DNA of 64,000 nucleotides from Acetobacter cibinongensis (lineage in GTDB: Bacteria; Pseudomonadota; Alphaproteobacteria; Acetobacterales; Acetobacteraceae). Both the position numbers and the translations under genes were made by a program. Under the pieces are notes generated by a model that was not told the DNA's origin, searched no databases, and worked only from the letters and a program-made list of their open reading frames with translations. This document shows, piece by piece, positions 39,607 to 48,333 of this stretch (positions are counted from its first letter, which is position 1; each line of letters opens with the position of its first letter). The DNA is taken from contig NZ_BAMV01000018.1 in the NCBI RefSeq assembly GCF_000963925.1, positions 186,001 through 250,000 on the forward strand. Reading direction: 5' to 3'.

Positions 39607-40065
39607 TTAGACCCGGCGGGAAGCCAGTTCGTCGCGAATCTGTTGCAGCAGGATTTCGGTTTTCGTTGGTTCCGGCGGAGCTGCTGGCTTGGCGTCTTCG
39701 CGTACATGCATACGAGTGAGAGCCTTAATCAGCCAGAAAATAACCAGGGCCGTAATCAGGAACTGAATAACCGCGTTGATGAACAGCCCGAGGTTAATGG
39801 TGACGGCTCCGGCCTTCTGCGCTTCCGCCAGCGTTGCCAGATGGGGGCCTTTAAGCGTGACAAAGAGGTTGGAGAAATCAATCCCACCAATTGCCAACCC
39901 AATAAGCGGGTTGAACACGTCTTTCACAAGACTATTTACAATGCCAGTGAAAGACGCACCGATGATCACACCAACGGCGAGATCAACCACGTTGCCACGC
40001 ATAATAAATGCTTTAAACTCGCCAACCCAACCTGGGGCGTGAAGCCCTTTTTTATCATCAGCCAT
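39607..40065 (-). CDS. mscL: Large-conductance mechanosensitive channel MscL
   Basis: Homopentameric tension-gated pore that releases solutes during osmotic downshock. The N-terminal helix FKAFIMRGNVVDLAVGVIIG with the pore-lining first membrane segment, the GGIDFSNLF periplasmic loop, the second span (FLITALVIFWLIKAL) and the cytoplasmic helix (TEILLQQIRDEL) are in canonical order. The length of 152 is normal. AGGAACG precedes the ATG. It is divergent from rpmE. Confidence 0.96.
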   Translation of the reverse strand: MADDKKGLHAPGWVGEFKAFIMRGNVVDLAVGVIIGASFTGIVNSLVKDVFNPLIGLAIGGIDFSNLFVTLKGPHLATLAEAQKAGAVTINLGLFINAVIQFLITALVIFWLIKALTRMHVREDAKPAAPPEPTKTEILLQQIRDELASRRV

Positions 40066-40347
40066 GAAACGTTCCTGAATTTATTTGTCTATCACCAGCG
40101 TCTGTACTCAGGATGCGAGGTTTTTTTCAAGATATAAAGCAAAAAATAGGCGTGCTTTTTCTCTATACGCCCTCCGTAATCCCCTGATGCAACAGAACTA
40201 AGCCTGACGCCCCGTTATCATGTTGCTGTTTGAAGGCAGAATTCTGCGTAAGAGTTGTTGATCACAGCCACACACATCGGTATATGCACTCGCACGCATA
40301 GCCCGGTCGGTATCGGGACAGCCTTGTTTGAACGGAAAAGAGCCATC

Positions 40348-40575
40348 ATGAAAACCGGCATTCACCCAGACTATCACGAAATCAACGTCATCATGACAGA
40401 CGGCACAGAATTCACCACCCGCTCCTGCTACGGCAAGCCAGGTGACACGCTGCGCTTGGACGTGGACACGAAGTCCCATCCAGCATGGACCGGCGTACAG
40501 CGTATCCTTGATACCGGGGGCCAGGTGGCAAAGTTCAACAAGCGCTTTGCTGGTATTGGCGTTCGCAAAAAATAA
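40348..40575 (+). CDS. rpmE: 50S ribosomal protein L31, zinc-free type
   Basis: Ribosomal protein at the subunit interface. The sequence [14 protein letters not shown], then [12 protein letters not shown], is typical, but the CxxC pairs of zinc-binding L31 are absent: only one Cys (SCYG) remains, so this is the C-minus form. The 75-residue reading from ATG 40348 with GGAAAAGAG upstream is preferred; the frame is open further back without support. A strong terminator follows. Confidence 0.95.
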   Translation: MKTGIHPDYHEINVIMTDGTEFTTRSCYGKPGDTLRLDVDTKSHPAWTGVQRILDTGGQVAKFNKRFAGIGVRKK

Positions 40576-40605
40576 GACCCCGCACACAATCGTGCATAAA
40601 TTGTG

Positions 40606-40639
40606 AAACCCCGCCCCTTGAAACAGGGGGCGGGGTTTT
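40606..40639 (+). terminator. Terminator of rpmE
   Basis: AAACCCCGCCCC and GGGGCGGGGTTTT form a very GC-rich stem with an eight- to nine-base loop. Confidence 0.9.
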
Positions 40640-40742
40640 CCACGTTTAGCACCGAGTAGAGAATGCCCTGTCGGGGTTCCTGCTCAGCGTTCAAATCTAA
40701 TGCCGCATGGCCCGCCATAACGGGGGCCGCACCACGTGGCAG

Positions 40743-40764
40743 AACCTTGCTAAACGAGGAGGTT
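40743..40764 (+). promoter_or_regulatory. ROSE-like RNA thermometer hairpin at the hsp20 start
   Basis: AACCTTGCT pairs with AGGAGGTT, which contains the Shine-Dalgarno sequence, over a five-base AAACG loop, leaving the G of TTGCT bulged. This is the 3' hairpin of ROSE elements (UUGCU opposite the SD with a bulged G), known in alphaproteobacterial small heat-shock genes. More pairing potential lies upstream (GGCCC...GGGGGCC near 40707-40730). Confidence 0.75.
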
Positions 40765-40767
40765 TTT

Positions 40768-41262
40768 ATGAGTTACGATTTTGCACCCTTGTTCCGGTCA
40801 GCCATTGGCTTTGACCGCTTGGCACAGGTGATGGATACCGCAGCCCGCACCGCAGCGTCCCCCAGTTATCCACCTTATGACATCGCAAAAACAGGCAATG
40901 ACAGCTATAGCCTGACCATGGCCATTGCTGGCTTTGGCGCTGATGATATTGAGCTTGTGGTTCAGGACAATACACTTGTTGTTTCCGGTCGCGTAAGTGA
41001 ACCGCAAAATGAAGGGGAAATTCTGCATCGTGGCATTGCCCGCCGCGCATTTGAGCGCCGCTTTGCCTTGGCTGATCACGTGGAAGTAACCGGAGCAGAA
41101 ATGAATAATGGACTGCTCCGCATTGCCGTGCGCCAGATTGTGCCGGAAGCCCTCAAACCAAGGCGCATACCAGTGCAGGTTGGCTCCAGCGCGTCCAACA
41201 CGGCTGTTCAGTCGGAGCCAACATTAGTGCAACCTGGCTCCTTTCCCGCCGCTGCGGCCTGA
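40768..41262 (+). CDS. Small heat-shock protein, Hsp20/alpha-crystallin family
   Basis: ATP-independent holdase that binds unfolding proteins. The alpha-crystallin domain runs from about residue 35 (YPPYDIAKTGNDSYSLTMAI) to EMNNGLLRIAV, with the A-x-x-x-n-G-x-L signature in EMNNGLLRI. The IPVQV-like C-terminal motif follows in RRIPVQVG. The 164-residue length is usual (IbpA-like). The ATG has a near-perfect AGGAGG five bases upstream, which is buried in the ROSE-like hairpin, so translation should rise with heat. Confidence 0.95.
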   Translation: MSYDFAPLFRSAIGFDRLAQVMDTAARTAASPSYPPYDIAKTGNDSYSLTMAIAGFGADDIELVVQDNTLVVSGRVSEPQNEGEILHRGIARRAFERRFALADHVEVTGAEMNNGLLRIAVRQIVPEALKPRRIPVQVGSSASNTAVQSEPTLVQPGSFPAAAA

Positions 41263-41285
41263 TTGAAGCAGCTTAGAACGACCCG

Positions 41286-41316
41286 GAAAGGAGGGATAAG
41301 TTCCCTCCTTTCTTTA
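41286..41316 (+). terminator. Terminator of hsp20
   Basis: GAAAGGAGGGA and its complement TTCCCTCCTTTC enclose a short loop, followed by TTTATTT. Confidence 0.85.
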
Positions 41317-41473
41317 TTTCATGCATTTGCTTCTTGACCTTGTGGGGGCGCTCCCTCCATATCATCGCCAACACAAGCGCGCCGGCAGGCACGCGGGCCT
41401 TACTGGATAGGGTTCCGAACCGTCACTCTCTCCGGTGCCTGCGCAAGCGCCACCCGACGACAGGATGGAACCA

Positions 41474-42073
41474 ATGACGACCCTACCGCTGATGCCTAAA
41501 GCCACCGCAGTGTGGTTGATTGAAAGAACAGCCCTCAGCTTTGGCCAGATTGCCGAATTCTGTGGCATGCATCCGCTTGAAGTTCAGGCCATTGCAGATG
41601 GCGAAGTGGCTCAGGGCATTGTCGGGTATGACCCGGTCTCAAACCGTCAGCTCACACAGGAAGAGATCCGCCGGTGCGAAGCTAGTCCTGATGCAAAACT
41701 GAAAATTCTGGCTGTCAACAATCCGGTTAAACGCAGGTCAAAGGGTGCCCGGTACACCCCTGTTGCAAAACGCCATGACCGGCCAGACGCCATTGCCTTT
41801 CTGCTGCGCAACTTCCCGCAGTTGGGTGACCAGGAAGTTGTCAAACTTCTGGGCACAACAAAGGACACCATTGCCAAAGTGCGTAACAAGCAACACTGGA
41901 ACACGCCTAACATTAAACCGCGTGATCCCGTGACTATCGGTCTGTGCCGACAGGCCGATCTAAATGCTGCTGTGCAGGCTGCCAATCTGCGCCTTGAACG
42001 TGAAGGCCACGAAGTGCCACAGGCTCCGCTACCGGAAGCCTATGGTGAGCACGAAAGCGCTACAGGCGAATAA
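41474..42073 (+). CDS. trcR: DUF1013 cell-cycle transcriptional regulator TrcR
   Basis: Alphaproteobacterial conserved regulator (DUF1013) reported as a cell-cycle transcription factor. The protein starts MTTLPLMPKATAVWLIE, contains LSFGQIAEFCGMHPLEVQAI (helix-turn-helix-like), GYDPVSNRQLT and RRSKGARYTPVAKRHDRPDA, and a second HTH-like part near QEVVKLLGTTKDTIAKVR. The ATG at 41474 is preceded by GGATGGA. The stop is followed by a terminator. The assignment rests on family resemblance. Confidence 0.85.
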   Translation: MTTLPLMPKATAVWLIERTALSFGQIAEFCGMHPLEVQAIADGEVAQGIVGYDPVSNRQLTQEEIRRCEASPDAKLKILAVNNPVKRRSKGARYTPVAKRHDRPDAIAFLLRNFPQLGDQEVVKLLGTTKDTIAKVRNKQHWNTPNIKPRDPVTIGLCRQADLNAAVQAANLRLEREGHEVPQAPLPEAYGEHESATGE

Positions 42074-42079
42074 GCAAAG

Positions 42080-42118
42080 AAAAAGCCGCTGGAGGACTGG
42101 TCCTTCAGCGGCTTTTTT
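42080..42118 (+). terminator. Terminator of trcR
   Basis: AAAAAGCCGCTG and CAGCGGCTTTTTT form the outer stem, with GGAGGAC/GTCCTT pairs inside, and a six-T run after it. Confidence 0.88.
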
Positions 42119-42130
42119 ATGACGTGTGGG

Positions 42131-42295
42131 TCAGGAGGAGAGCCGTTCTATTTCTTCCTTGATCCTCAGCTTCTCGAGCTTGAGGGTCATGAGAACGCGA
42201 GCATCCGGTCTGGGGCGTCCGCCTTCCGATGAGATTTTCTGATCAATCCGTGAGTGACGCGTTTTTAAGCTTTCAATCCGCGAAGAGAGTGTCAT
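42131..42295 (-). CDS. YdcH/DUF465-family small protein
   Basis: A 54-residue helical hairpin-type protein, too short for most ORF lists. It begins MTLSSRIESLKTRHSRIDQK, continues ISSEGGRPRPDA and ends LMTLKLEKLRIKEEIERL, which is the DUF465 pattern (HxxLDxxI...P..D...l..LKk.KL.lKd.I). GGAGG stands five bases before the ATG. Family members are abundant but functionally unclear. It is divergent from a second member. Confidence 0.8.
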   Translation of the reverse strand: MTLSSRIESLKTRHSRIDQKISSEGGRPRPDARVLMTLKLEKLRIKEEIERLSS

Positions 42296-42529
42296 CGGTG
42301 CCTCCATTCATGTTGGTGGTCATAAAACCGTAACGCAGAAGTCTTAAATGTTTCCATGTTTTTTTCATAAAAACTGACAGTAAGATATGCATTACCCTCA
42401 TGGCTTCGGCTTTTGTTTTCCCGCTCCTTCTGATACGACTCAAAAATGAAAAGACGTGAGAAAACACTGCTACGGCACTCTATTACCCGTTTGTAAAAAC
42501 CGGGAATAGTGCTCGGGAGATCTCAGAAC

Positions 42530-42736
42530 ATGCTGAAAGACCGTGATTCTCTTCTTGGCCAGCTCCACGAGCTTCGCAGTGAACATCGCGATCTGGACAC
42601 CGTCATCAACCGCCTGATTCAGGGGGATGGGCTGGTGGACCAACTCTATCTTCAGCGTCTCAAAAAGCGCAAATTGCTGCTACGGGACAGAATTACCTAT
42701 CTTGAAAGTCAGCTTATCCCTGATGATATTGCCTGA
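42530..42736 (+). CDS. YdcH/DUF465-family small protein
   Basis: A 68-residue protein with two helices: [20 protein letters not shown] and [20 protein letters not shown], matching DUF465 (ExHxxLDxxIxxL...D...[15 protein letters not shown]). ATG 42530 is taken as the start; ATG 42509 would add seven residues. purE follows 32 bases later, so it may share its transcript. Confidence 0.82.
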   Translation: MLKDRDSLLGQLHELRSEHRDLDTVINRLIQGDGLVDQLYLQRLKKRKLLLRDRITYLESQLIPDDIA

Positions 42737-42768
42737 CTTTCCTTGACCAGAACGGACAGACCCCAAAA

Positions 42769-43308
42769 GTGAGCGAAACAGCCCCCCTCCCTTCCGCTAC
42801 AACGGAAGCCGCAGACATTACCCCCAAAGTTGGCATCATCATGGGCAGCCAGTCTGACTGGGAAACAATGCGGCACGCGGATGCCATTCTGACAGAGTTT
42901 GAGATCCCACACGAAACGTTAATTGTATCGGCACACCGCACACCGGACCGTTTGTGTGAGTACGCAAAAACTGCTGCGGGCCGGGGTCTGTCCGTCATTA
43001 TTGCGGGTGCCGGTGGGGCTGCCCATCTGCCTGGCATGTGTGCAGCCTGGACCCGCCTGCCCGTGTTGGGTGTTCCGGTTGAATCCCGCGCATTAAAGGG
43101 AATGGACAGTCTGCTCTCCATAGTCCAGATGCCCGGCGGCGTGCCGGTTGGCACTCTGGCCATTGGAGCATCGGGGGCTAAAAACGCAGCGCTGCTTGCT
43201 GCCTCAATTTTGGCATTGCAGGATTCTGACCTCGCTGCCCGCCTGGACACATGGCGTGCCCTTCAAACCGCCTCTGTCGCTAACGCACCAACCTCCGAAG
43301 ACCAATGA
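42769..43308 (+). CDS. purE: N5-carboxyaminoimidazole ribonucleotide mutase PurE
   Basis: Rearranges N5-CAIR to CAIR in purine synthesis. The class I motifs are [13 protein letters not shown] (phosphate loop), SAHRTPDRL (catalytic His) and [12 protein letters not shown], followed by MPGGVPVGT. The GTG start at 42769 gives 179 residues. Its stop overlaps the purK ATG (ATGA). Confidence 0.96.
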   Translation: MSETAPLPSATTEAADITPKVGIIMGSQSDWETMRHADAILTEFEIPHETLIVSAHRTPDRLCEYAKTAAGRGLSVIIAGAGGAAHLPGMCAAWTRLPVLGVPVESRALKGMDSLLSIVQMPGGVPVGTLAIGASGAKNAALLAASILALQDSDLAARLDTWRALQTASVANAPTSEDQ

Positions 43309-44474
43309 CCTCTTTTTCCCCTGCACTGGCTCCCAATGCCGTTATTGGCATTGTTGGCGGTGGACAGTTGGGCCGTATGTCGGCCATGGCTGCCGCCAAA
43401 TTGGGTTTTAGAACCCATATTCTGACACAAGATCCACACGGTCCCGCAGCTCAGGTGTCCGATGGCGTTACCTTGGGTGCCTATGACGACCTGACGGCGC
43501 TGGAAAAATTTGCCCGTGCGGTGGATGTCATTACGTTCGAGTTCGAAAATATTAATGCAGATGGTCTGGACTGTCTGGCGCAACATTGCCCCGTGCATCC
43601 TTCTGGGGCCATCCTGCGGACCAGTCAGGACCGCAGTGTCGAGAAATCTTTCCTGACAGAGACCGGTATCCCTATCGCGCCCTGGCATCAGGTCGATGAT
43701 CTGGCCTCCCTGTCAGAGGCCGCAGAAAAACTTGGCTTTCCCTTCATTCTTAAAACAGCCCGAGACGGGTATGATGGAAAAGGCCAACGCCGGGTTTATA
43801 CGCCGCAGGACATGATCCCAGCGTTTGAGGCTTTGGCACCACGCAGGCTTGTTGCGGAAGGCATGGTCGATTTTGCCTGTGAAGTCAGCGTAATGGTTGT
43901 GCGCGGGCATGATGGGACGATCCGTTGTTTCGACCCCGGCCAGAATTTTCATAAAAACGGCATTCTCGATCTTACTCTGGCACCGGCCCCCATAGATCCC
44001 ACAGTCGCAGCGCAGGCCCAGAGCCTTGCGGCCTCCATTGCCGAGCAACTCGGTTTGATCGGTATTATGGGAGTAGAACTCTTCGTTGACCGCACAGGCA
44101 CTCTGCTTGTGAACGAGATAGCCCCCCGCCCCCATAATTCTGGCCACTGGACAATGAATGCCTGCCCGGTTGATCAGTTTGAGATGCATATCCGCGCTGT
44201 GGCAGGGCTCCCATTGCCTGAAGCCTCTCGTCATTCAGATGCCGTCATGAAAAACCTGATTGGCCCTGATGATATGGCCTTGTGGCCAGATATTGTGGCC
44301 GCCCCCGGCCTTCTCCCGCATTTATACGGCAAAGCAGAAGCCCGTCATGGTCGCAAGATGGGCCACGTAAACGTTGTATTCCCTTATGGCAGCCTACCCG
44401 GTCCGTTAGGGATTCAGGATGCGTTAGGACCGTTGGCAGAGCATGAAAAAGCCCCTGAATTAGCGGACACCTAA
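43305..44474 (+). CDS. purK: N5-carboxyaminoimidazole ribonucleotide synthase PurK
   Basis: ATP-grasp enzyme that carboxylates AIR with bicarbonate, feeding PurE. The N-terminal [16 protein letters not shown] fold, then ATP-grasp elements [17 protein letters not shown], and [19 protein letters not shown] near the metal site are present. The length of 389 is normal. It overlaps purE by four bases, so the products are likely made together. Confidence 0.96.
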   Translation: MTSFSPALAPNAVIGIVGGGQLGRMSAMAAAKLGFRTHILTQDPHGPAAQVSDGVTLGAYDDLTALEKFARAVDVITFEFENINADGLDCLAQHCPVHPSGAILRTSQDRSVEKSFLTETGIPIAPWHQVDDLASLSEAAEKLGFPFILKTARDGYDGKGQRRVYTPQDMIPAFEALAPRRLVAEGMVDFACEVSVMVVRGHDGTIRCFDPGQNFHKNGILDLTLAPAPIDPTVAAQAQSLAASIAEQLGLIGIMGVELFVDRTGTLLVNEIAPRPHNSGHWTMNACPVDQFEMHIRAVAGLPLPEASRHSDAVMKNLIGPDDMALWPDIVAAPGLLPHLYGKAEARHGRKMGHVNVVFPYGSLPGPLGIQDALGPLAEHEKAPELADT

Positions 44475-44481
44475 AGCGCCC

Positions 44482-44519
44482 TCCGGCAGGAAGGCGTTAA
44501 AGCAGCCCCTCCTGCCGGA
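44482..44519. terminator. Inverted repeat between purK and the convergent RadC gene
   Basis: TCCGGCAGGA and TCCTGCCGGA, perfect ten-base complements 18 bases apart. It overlaps the last codons of the RadC gene; there is no strong T-run. Confidence 0.4.
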
Positions 44520-45294
44520 AACTGAACAAAAGGCCATGGCCTACAATGACATGGTCCCACACCGTAATACCCATAAGCTGTGCAGCTTTGGAAATACGGT
44601 ACGTTATATCAATATCGTCCTGAGATGGGGTGGGGTCCCCGCTTGGGTGATTATGCACCAATACAAGGTAAGGGGATTGAAGCTCCAAGGCCCTACGCAC
44701 CACTTCCCGCGGGTATAATGGGGCATGATCTATAGTGCCACGACCACTGACCTCATCGGCCAGCAATTTGAACGCTGAATCCAGAAAGAGGATACGAACC
44801 TGCTCAATATCCTCATGCCCCATGACCGTGCGCAAATAGGCCTCAAGCTGTTCTTTTTTGAGAAGAATTTTTCCCTGCTTTAATTTGGCTAACTGCATCC
44901 GCCGGGCTGCATCATAAACAAGCTGAAGATAAATGCTGAGCAGCGTGTTCCCGCCGGATGCCCTTTCCTGCGCTTTGCATGGTGCGCTTATCACTGCGGC
45001 AAAAGACCCAAAACGCGAGATTAGCTCCACTGCCACATCTTCTGCCTGTTTTTCACGCGGCGTAATGGCGAGAATAAGTTTGGTCAGCAGGACGACATCG
45101 TCAGAGGCGGGAGGGCATGCAGGAGCAACTGTTTCATCTCCGCAATGTGTGTGGCCCTGCTGCAAGTCTTGCAGAAACGGAAGCCTTACAGGCGTTGTCG
45201 CACCATCGAGTGAGAAATTTGCGGCATCGGACAAGGCATGCGGCGTACCTGCCGTGCCAGACGCCTGTAGTAAAGGACTGGCCTTCTTTACCAC
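44497..45294 (-). CDS. RadC-family JAMM/MPN-domain protein, metal site intact
   Basis: RadC (DUF2466) protein; the family's original link to DNA repair is doubtful and its role is unknown. The JAMM motif HNHPSGD is intact at residues 214-220, within PYLVLVHNHPSGDPTPSQDD, so it could be a metalloprotein. The N-terminal helix-hairpin-helix region typical of RadC is degraded, and the first 60 residues are unassigned. The GTG start lies inside the 3' end of the upstream RadC gene (GTGGTAA overlap of seven bases). Confidence 0.83.
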   Translation of the reverse strand: MVKKASPLLQASGTAGTPHALSDAANFSLDGATTPVRLPFLQDLQQGHTHCGDETVAPACPPASDDVVLLTKLILAITPREKQAEDVAVELISRFGSFAAVISAPCKAQERASGGNTLLSIYLQLVYDAARRMQLAKLKQGKILLKKEQLEAYLRTVMGHEDIEQVRILFLDSAFKLLADEVSGRGTIDHAPLYPREVVRRALELQSPYLVLVHNHPSGDPTPSQDDIDITYRISKAAQLMGITVWDHVIVGHGLLFSFRQEGLL

Positions 45295-46079
45295 TCATCC
45301 TGTCCCATAGTGCGAAAGCTCAGCCATTGACCGTTTCTCATGACAAGATGATCATGAACGTCCAGCGCCAGCAGAGGTGCCGCCTTTAAAAGAGCCTGGA
45401 CAAACGGGATGTCTTTTTGCATCTGCTGCGCTCTGGAAAGCCCGTCTGACACAAGCCTGACCGTCACCAAAGCGGACGCATTATGCGCCAGAGCCTGCTT
45501 CAAGATATCGGCCACACAGGCTTTAGTCGTTTTATCCGGCATGTCCATAACCGGTTCATCGGCAAGCAGATGATTTTTGATATCAAGAAACAACACGCGT
45601 AATTGCCCGGCTGGCAACCCTGTAAAAGCCGTATGGCAATAAGTCAGCAATTTATCCCACTTGCCAATATCGGCACGTTTTGTGGTCTGGGGCGTGCTCA
45701 ACTTCTCGGCTATTTCCGGCATGAGCGCCAGAAGCCTCACACAGGCAGGCCCCACACCGGCTTCTTTCAAGGCCGCTGCCGGTGCTTCCAGAACGGCGCT
45801 CAGGCTGCCAAAGCTATTAATCAGTGCCTTTGCCTGCGGTTTAGTGTCCCGCCGCGGCACACCGGGGAAAAGCAGCATCTCAAGTATTTCGTAATCAGCA
45901 AGGCCACTCGCGCCCTTCTGTTCCACACGCAGGCGCATCCGTTTCCTGTGTCCGGATGGGCCCGTACTTGCAAAAACCTGCCCCACGCTCAGCCTCACTT
46001 GCCCCAAGAGGGCGCTTTCATGATGCTCAGGCCAAAAAGCCGCCCGGTTTTTAACGGCTCCGATTGGCCTTCGCTTCAC
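45288..46079 (-). CDS. RadC-family paralogue with lost JAMM motif
   Basis: RadC-like protein whose N-terminal part is conserved (GPSGHRKRMRLRVEQKGAS, then DYEILEMLLFPGVPRRDTKP) including the pattern before the HhH region. In the MPN domain the expected HxHPSGD is replaced by VRLVSD at residues 207-212 (His to Arg and His to Val), so metal binding should be lost. It probably acts as a partner of the downstream intact RadC, which overlaps it. The start is uncertain: GTG 46079 lies only 19 bases from the divergent helicase gene, and ATG at residue 48 is an alternative. Confidence 0.8.
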   Translation of the reverse strand: MKRRPIGAVKNRAAFWPEHHESALLGQVRLSVGQVFASTGPSGHRKRMRLRVEQKGASGLADYEILEMLLFPGVPRRDTKPQAKALINSFGSLSAVLEAPAAALKEAGVGPACVRLLALMPEIAEKLSTPQTTKRADIGKWDKLLTYCHTAFTGLPAGQLRVLFLDIKNHLLADEPVMDMPDKTTKACVADILKQALAHNASALVTVRLVSDGLSRAQQMQKDIPFVQALLKAAPLLALDVHDHLVMRNGQWLSFRTMGQDEW

Positions 46080-46098
46080 ATGGTATTATAAAGCCATA

Positions 46099-48333
46099 GT
46101 GAGCACGTCAGAACATCCCCCTTCGCCGCTTTTTTCTTCTCCCGCCCCTGAAGGAGCGCCGGGCTATCTTGAGCGCCTGAACCCGGAGCAACGCGCCGCC
46201 ATTGAAACAACAGATGGCCCCCTTCTGGTCTTGGCTGGTGCCGGGACCGGAAAGACACGCGTTTTAACCACGCGGTTTGCGCATATTCTGCTCAGTGGCC
46301 GCGCAAAACCTTGGCAAATTCTGACTGTTACCTTTACCAACAAAGCCGCGCGGGAAATGCGCGAACGGATCAGTTTTCTGTTGGGTGAACCTGTTGAAGG
46401 CCTGTGGCTTGGCACCTTTCATGCTCTGTGCGCCAGAATGCTCCGCCGCCATGCAGAATATGTAGGGCTGACACACGGCTTCACCATTCTGGACACAGAT
46501 GACCAGTTACGTCTGCTCAAGCAGGTCATGGAACCGTGGCGCATTGATACAAAACGCTGGCCTGCTCCGGGCCTGATGGGCGTTATTCAGCGGTGGAAAG
46601 ACCGTGGCCTGACCCCTGCGCGTGTGACCGACACTGAAGATTCAGACTTTGCCGATGGCCACGCCCGCGCCATTTATACAGCCTACCAAACCCGCCTGCG
46701 CGAACTGAACGCCTGCGATTTTGGCGACCTCATGTTGCATGTGGCAGAAATCCTGCGCACCCGCCCCGATGTTCTGGATCAATACCACCGGCTCTTCCGT
46801 TATATTCTGGTGGATGAATATCAGGACACCAATACCATCCAGTATCTCTGGCTCCGGCTACTGGCCAAACGGACTGGCTACCCGTCCAACATCTGTTGCG
46901 TGGGGGATGATGACCAATCCATCTATTCCTGGCGTGGAGCAGAAGTTGAGAACATTCTCCGCTTTGAAAAAGACTTCCCCGGCGCACAAATCGTCCGGCT
47001 TGAGCGTAATTACCGTTCTACCCAACATATTCTGGGTGCCGCAGCGGGCCTGATTGCCCATAATGACGGACGGCTGGGCAAAACCCTGCGTTCCGGCAAG
47101 GACGATGCCAGCGGGGAAAAAGTTCTGGTAACCGGTGTGTGGGATTCGGAAGCAGAAGCCCGTGCTGTGTGCGATTCAGCAGCCTCCTTCCACGCCAAAG
47201 GCCAGTCTCTGGCTGAAATGGCCATTCTGGTTCGCGCCGGTTTCCAAACGCGTGCATTTGAAGAGCGTCTGGTCCAGACCGGCCTGCCCTACCGGATTGT
47301 GGGCGGCGTAAGGTTTTACGAGCGCGCTGAAATTCGCGATGCCATGGCTTACATGCGCATTGTGAACCAGCCAGCGGATGACCTTGCGTTTGAACGCATT
47401 ATTAATGTGCCAAAACGCGGCGTTGGTCCGGCTGCTCTTCAAAAGCTTCATGCCGCAGCACGGGCGCGGCAGGTCCCTCTGGCCGCAGGCACACAGGCCC
47501 TTCTGGATGAAGGGGGCCTGAAAGGTAAGATGGCGGCGCAGCTTGGAACGCTCATGAACGCCCTGTCCACCACACGTGACATCCTGACCCGCGAGGGACA
47601 TGTGGTTGCGGTTGAACACCTGCTGGAAGAAACCGGGTATCTGGATATGTGGCGCAATGACCGCTCCATAGAGGCACCGGGACGACTGGAAAACCTGAAA
47701 GAGTTAGTGCGCGCGCTCTCTGATTTTGGGACGCTTGGTGAGTTTCTGGACCATGTTGCGCTGGTCATGGAGCATGACGAAAACGCGGGTGACGCCAAAC
47801 TCTCCCTCATGACCCTGCATGGAGCCAAGGGGCTGGAGTTTGATACCGTGTTTCTGCCGGGCTGGGAGGAAGGCGTCTTCCCGTCCCAACGCACGTTAGA
47901 TGAGGGCGGCCTGAAAGGGCTGGAAGAAGAACGCCGCCTTGCCTATGTGGGCATTACCCGCGCCCGCAAACATGCCCTTATTTTTCATGCTGACCGCCGC
48001 CGTATCTACGCCAACTGGCAGCCCTCCATGCCCAGCCGCTTTCTGGATGAACTGCCGGATGAGCATATTATCCGCAAAGAAAACGGTGCAGCCCCGCAGC
48101 AGCGCCTCAACATGACAGACTCCGTGTTTGCAAACGGGCCACTCACCACGCGCCGCCGGCAGGACCCCATGCTGGCAGATGCAAACACGGCCAGCTTTCA
48201 GCTTGGTGACCATGTCCGCCACCCCCGCTTTGGGGTTGGCATTATCATCAGCGCAGACCGCCACCACCTTGAGATTGCGTTTGAAAGTGGTGACACCAAA
48301 CGCCTCCTCTCCTCCTTTATAGAGAAAATTTAA
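46099..48333 (+). CDS. uvrD: UvrD/PcrA-type DNA helicase (Rep family)
   Basis: Superfamily 1A 3'-5' helicase for nucleotide excision and mismatch repair. Walker A AGAGTGKT is at residues 46-53; motif Ia FTNKAAREM, motif II VDEYQDT, motif III GDDDQSIYSWRGA, motif V LHGAKGLEFD and motif VI AYVGITRAR are all present. The C-terminal end LGDHVRHPRFGVGIII is the PcrA/UvrD Tudor-like domain that binds RNA polymerase in relatives. The GTG start is 19 bases from the divergent RadC start. The stop overlaps the prmA ATG (TAATG). Confidence 0.95.
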   Translation: MSTSEHPPSPLFSSPAPEGAPGYLERLNPEQRAAIETTDGPLLVLAGAGTGKTRVLTTRFAHILLSGRAKPWQILTVTFTNKAAREMRERISFLLGEPVEGLWLGTFHALCARMLRRHAEYVGLTHGFTILDTDDQLRLLKQVMEPWRIDTKRWPAPGLMGVIQRWKDRGLTPARVTDTEDSDFADGHARAIYTAYQTRLRELNACDFGDLMLHVAEILRTRPDVLDQYHRLFRYILVDEYQDTNTIQYLWLRLLAKRTGYPSNICCVGDDDQSIYSWRGAEVENILRFEKDFPGAQIVRLERNYRSTQHILGAAAGLIAHNDGRLGKTLRSGKDDASGEKVLVTGVWDSEAEARAVCDSAASFHAKGQSLAEMAILVRAGFQTRAFEERLVQTGLPYRIVGGVRFYERAEIRDAMAYMRIVNQPADDLAFERIINVPKRGVGPAALQKLHAAARARQVPLAAGTQALLDEGGLKGKMAAQLGTLMNALSTTRDILTREGHVVAVEHLLEETGYLDMWRNDRSIEAPGRLENLKELVRALSDFGTLGEFLDHVALVMEHDENAGDAKLSLMTLHGAKGLEFDTVFLPGWEEGVFPSQRTLDEGGLKGLEEERRLAYVGITRARKHALIFHADRRRIYANWQPSMPSRFLDELPDEHIIRKENGAAPQQRLNMTDSVFANGPLTTRRRQDPMLADANTASFQLGDHVRHPRFGVGIIISADRHHLEIAFESGDTKRLLSSFIEKI

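Noticed and set aside
40617..40645. Sigma-32-like CTTGAAA before hsp20
   Set aside because: It lies inside the rpmE terminator loop and no CCCCAT-like -10 stands at 13-15 bases, so a heat-shock promoter is not supported.
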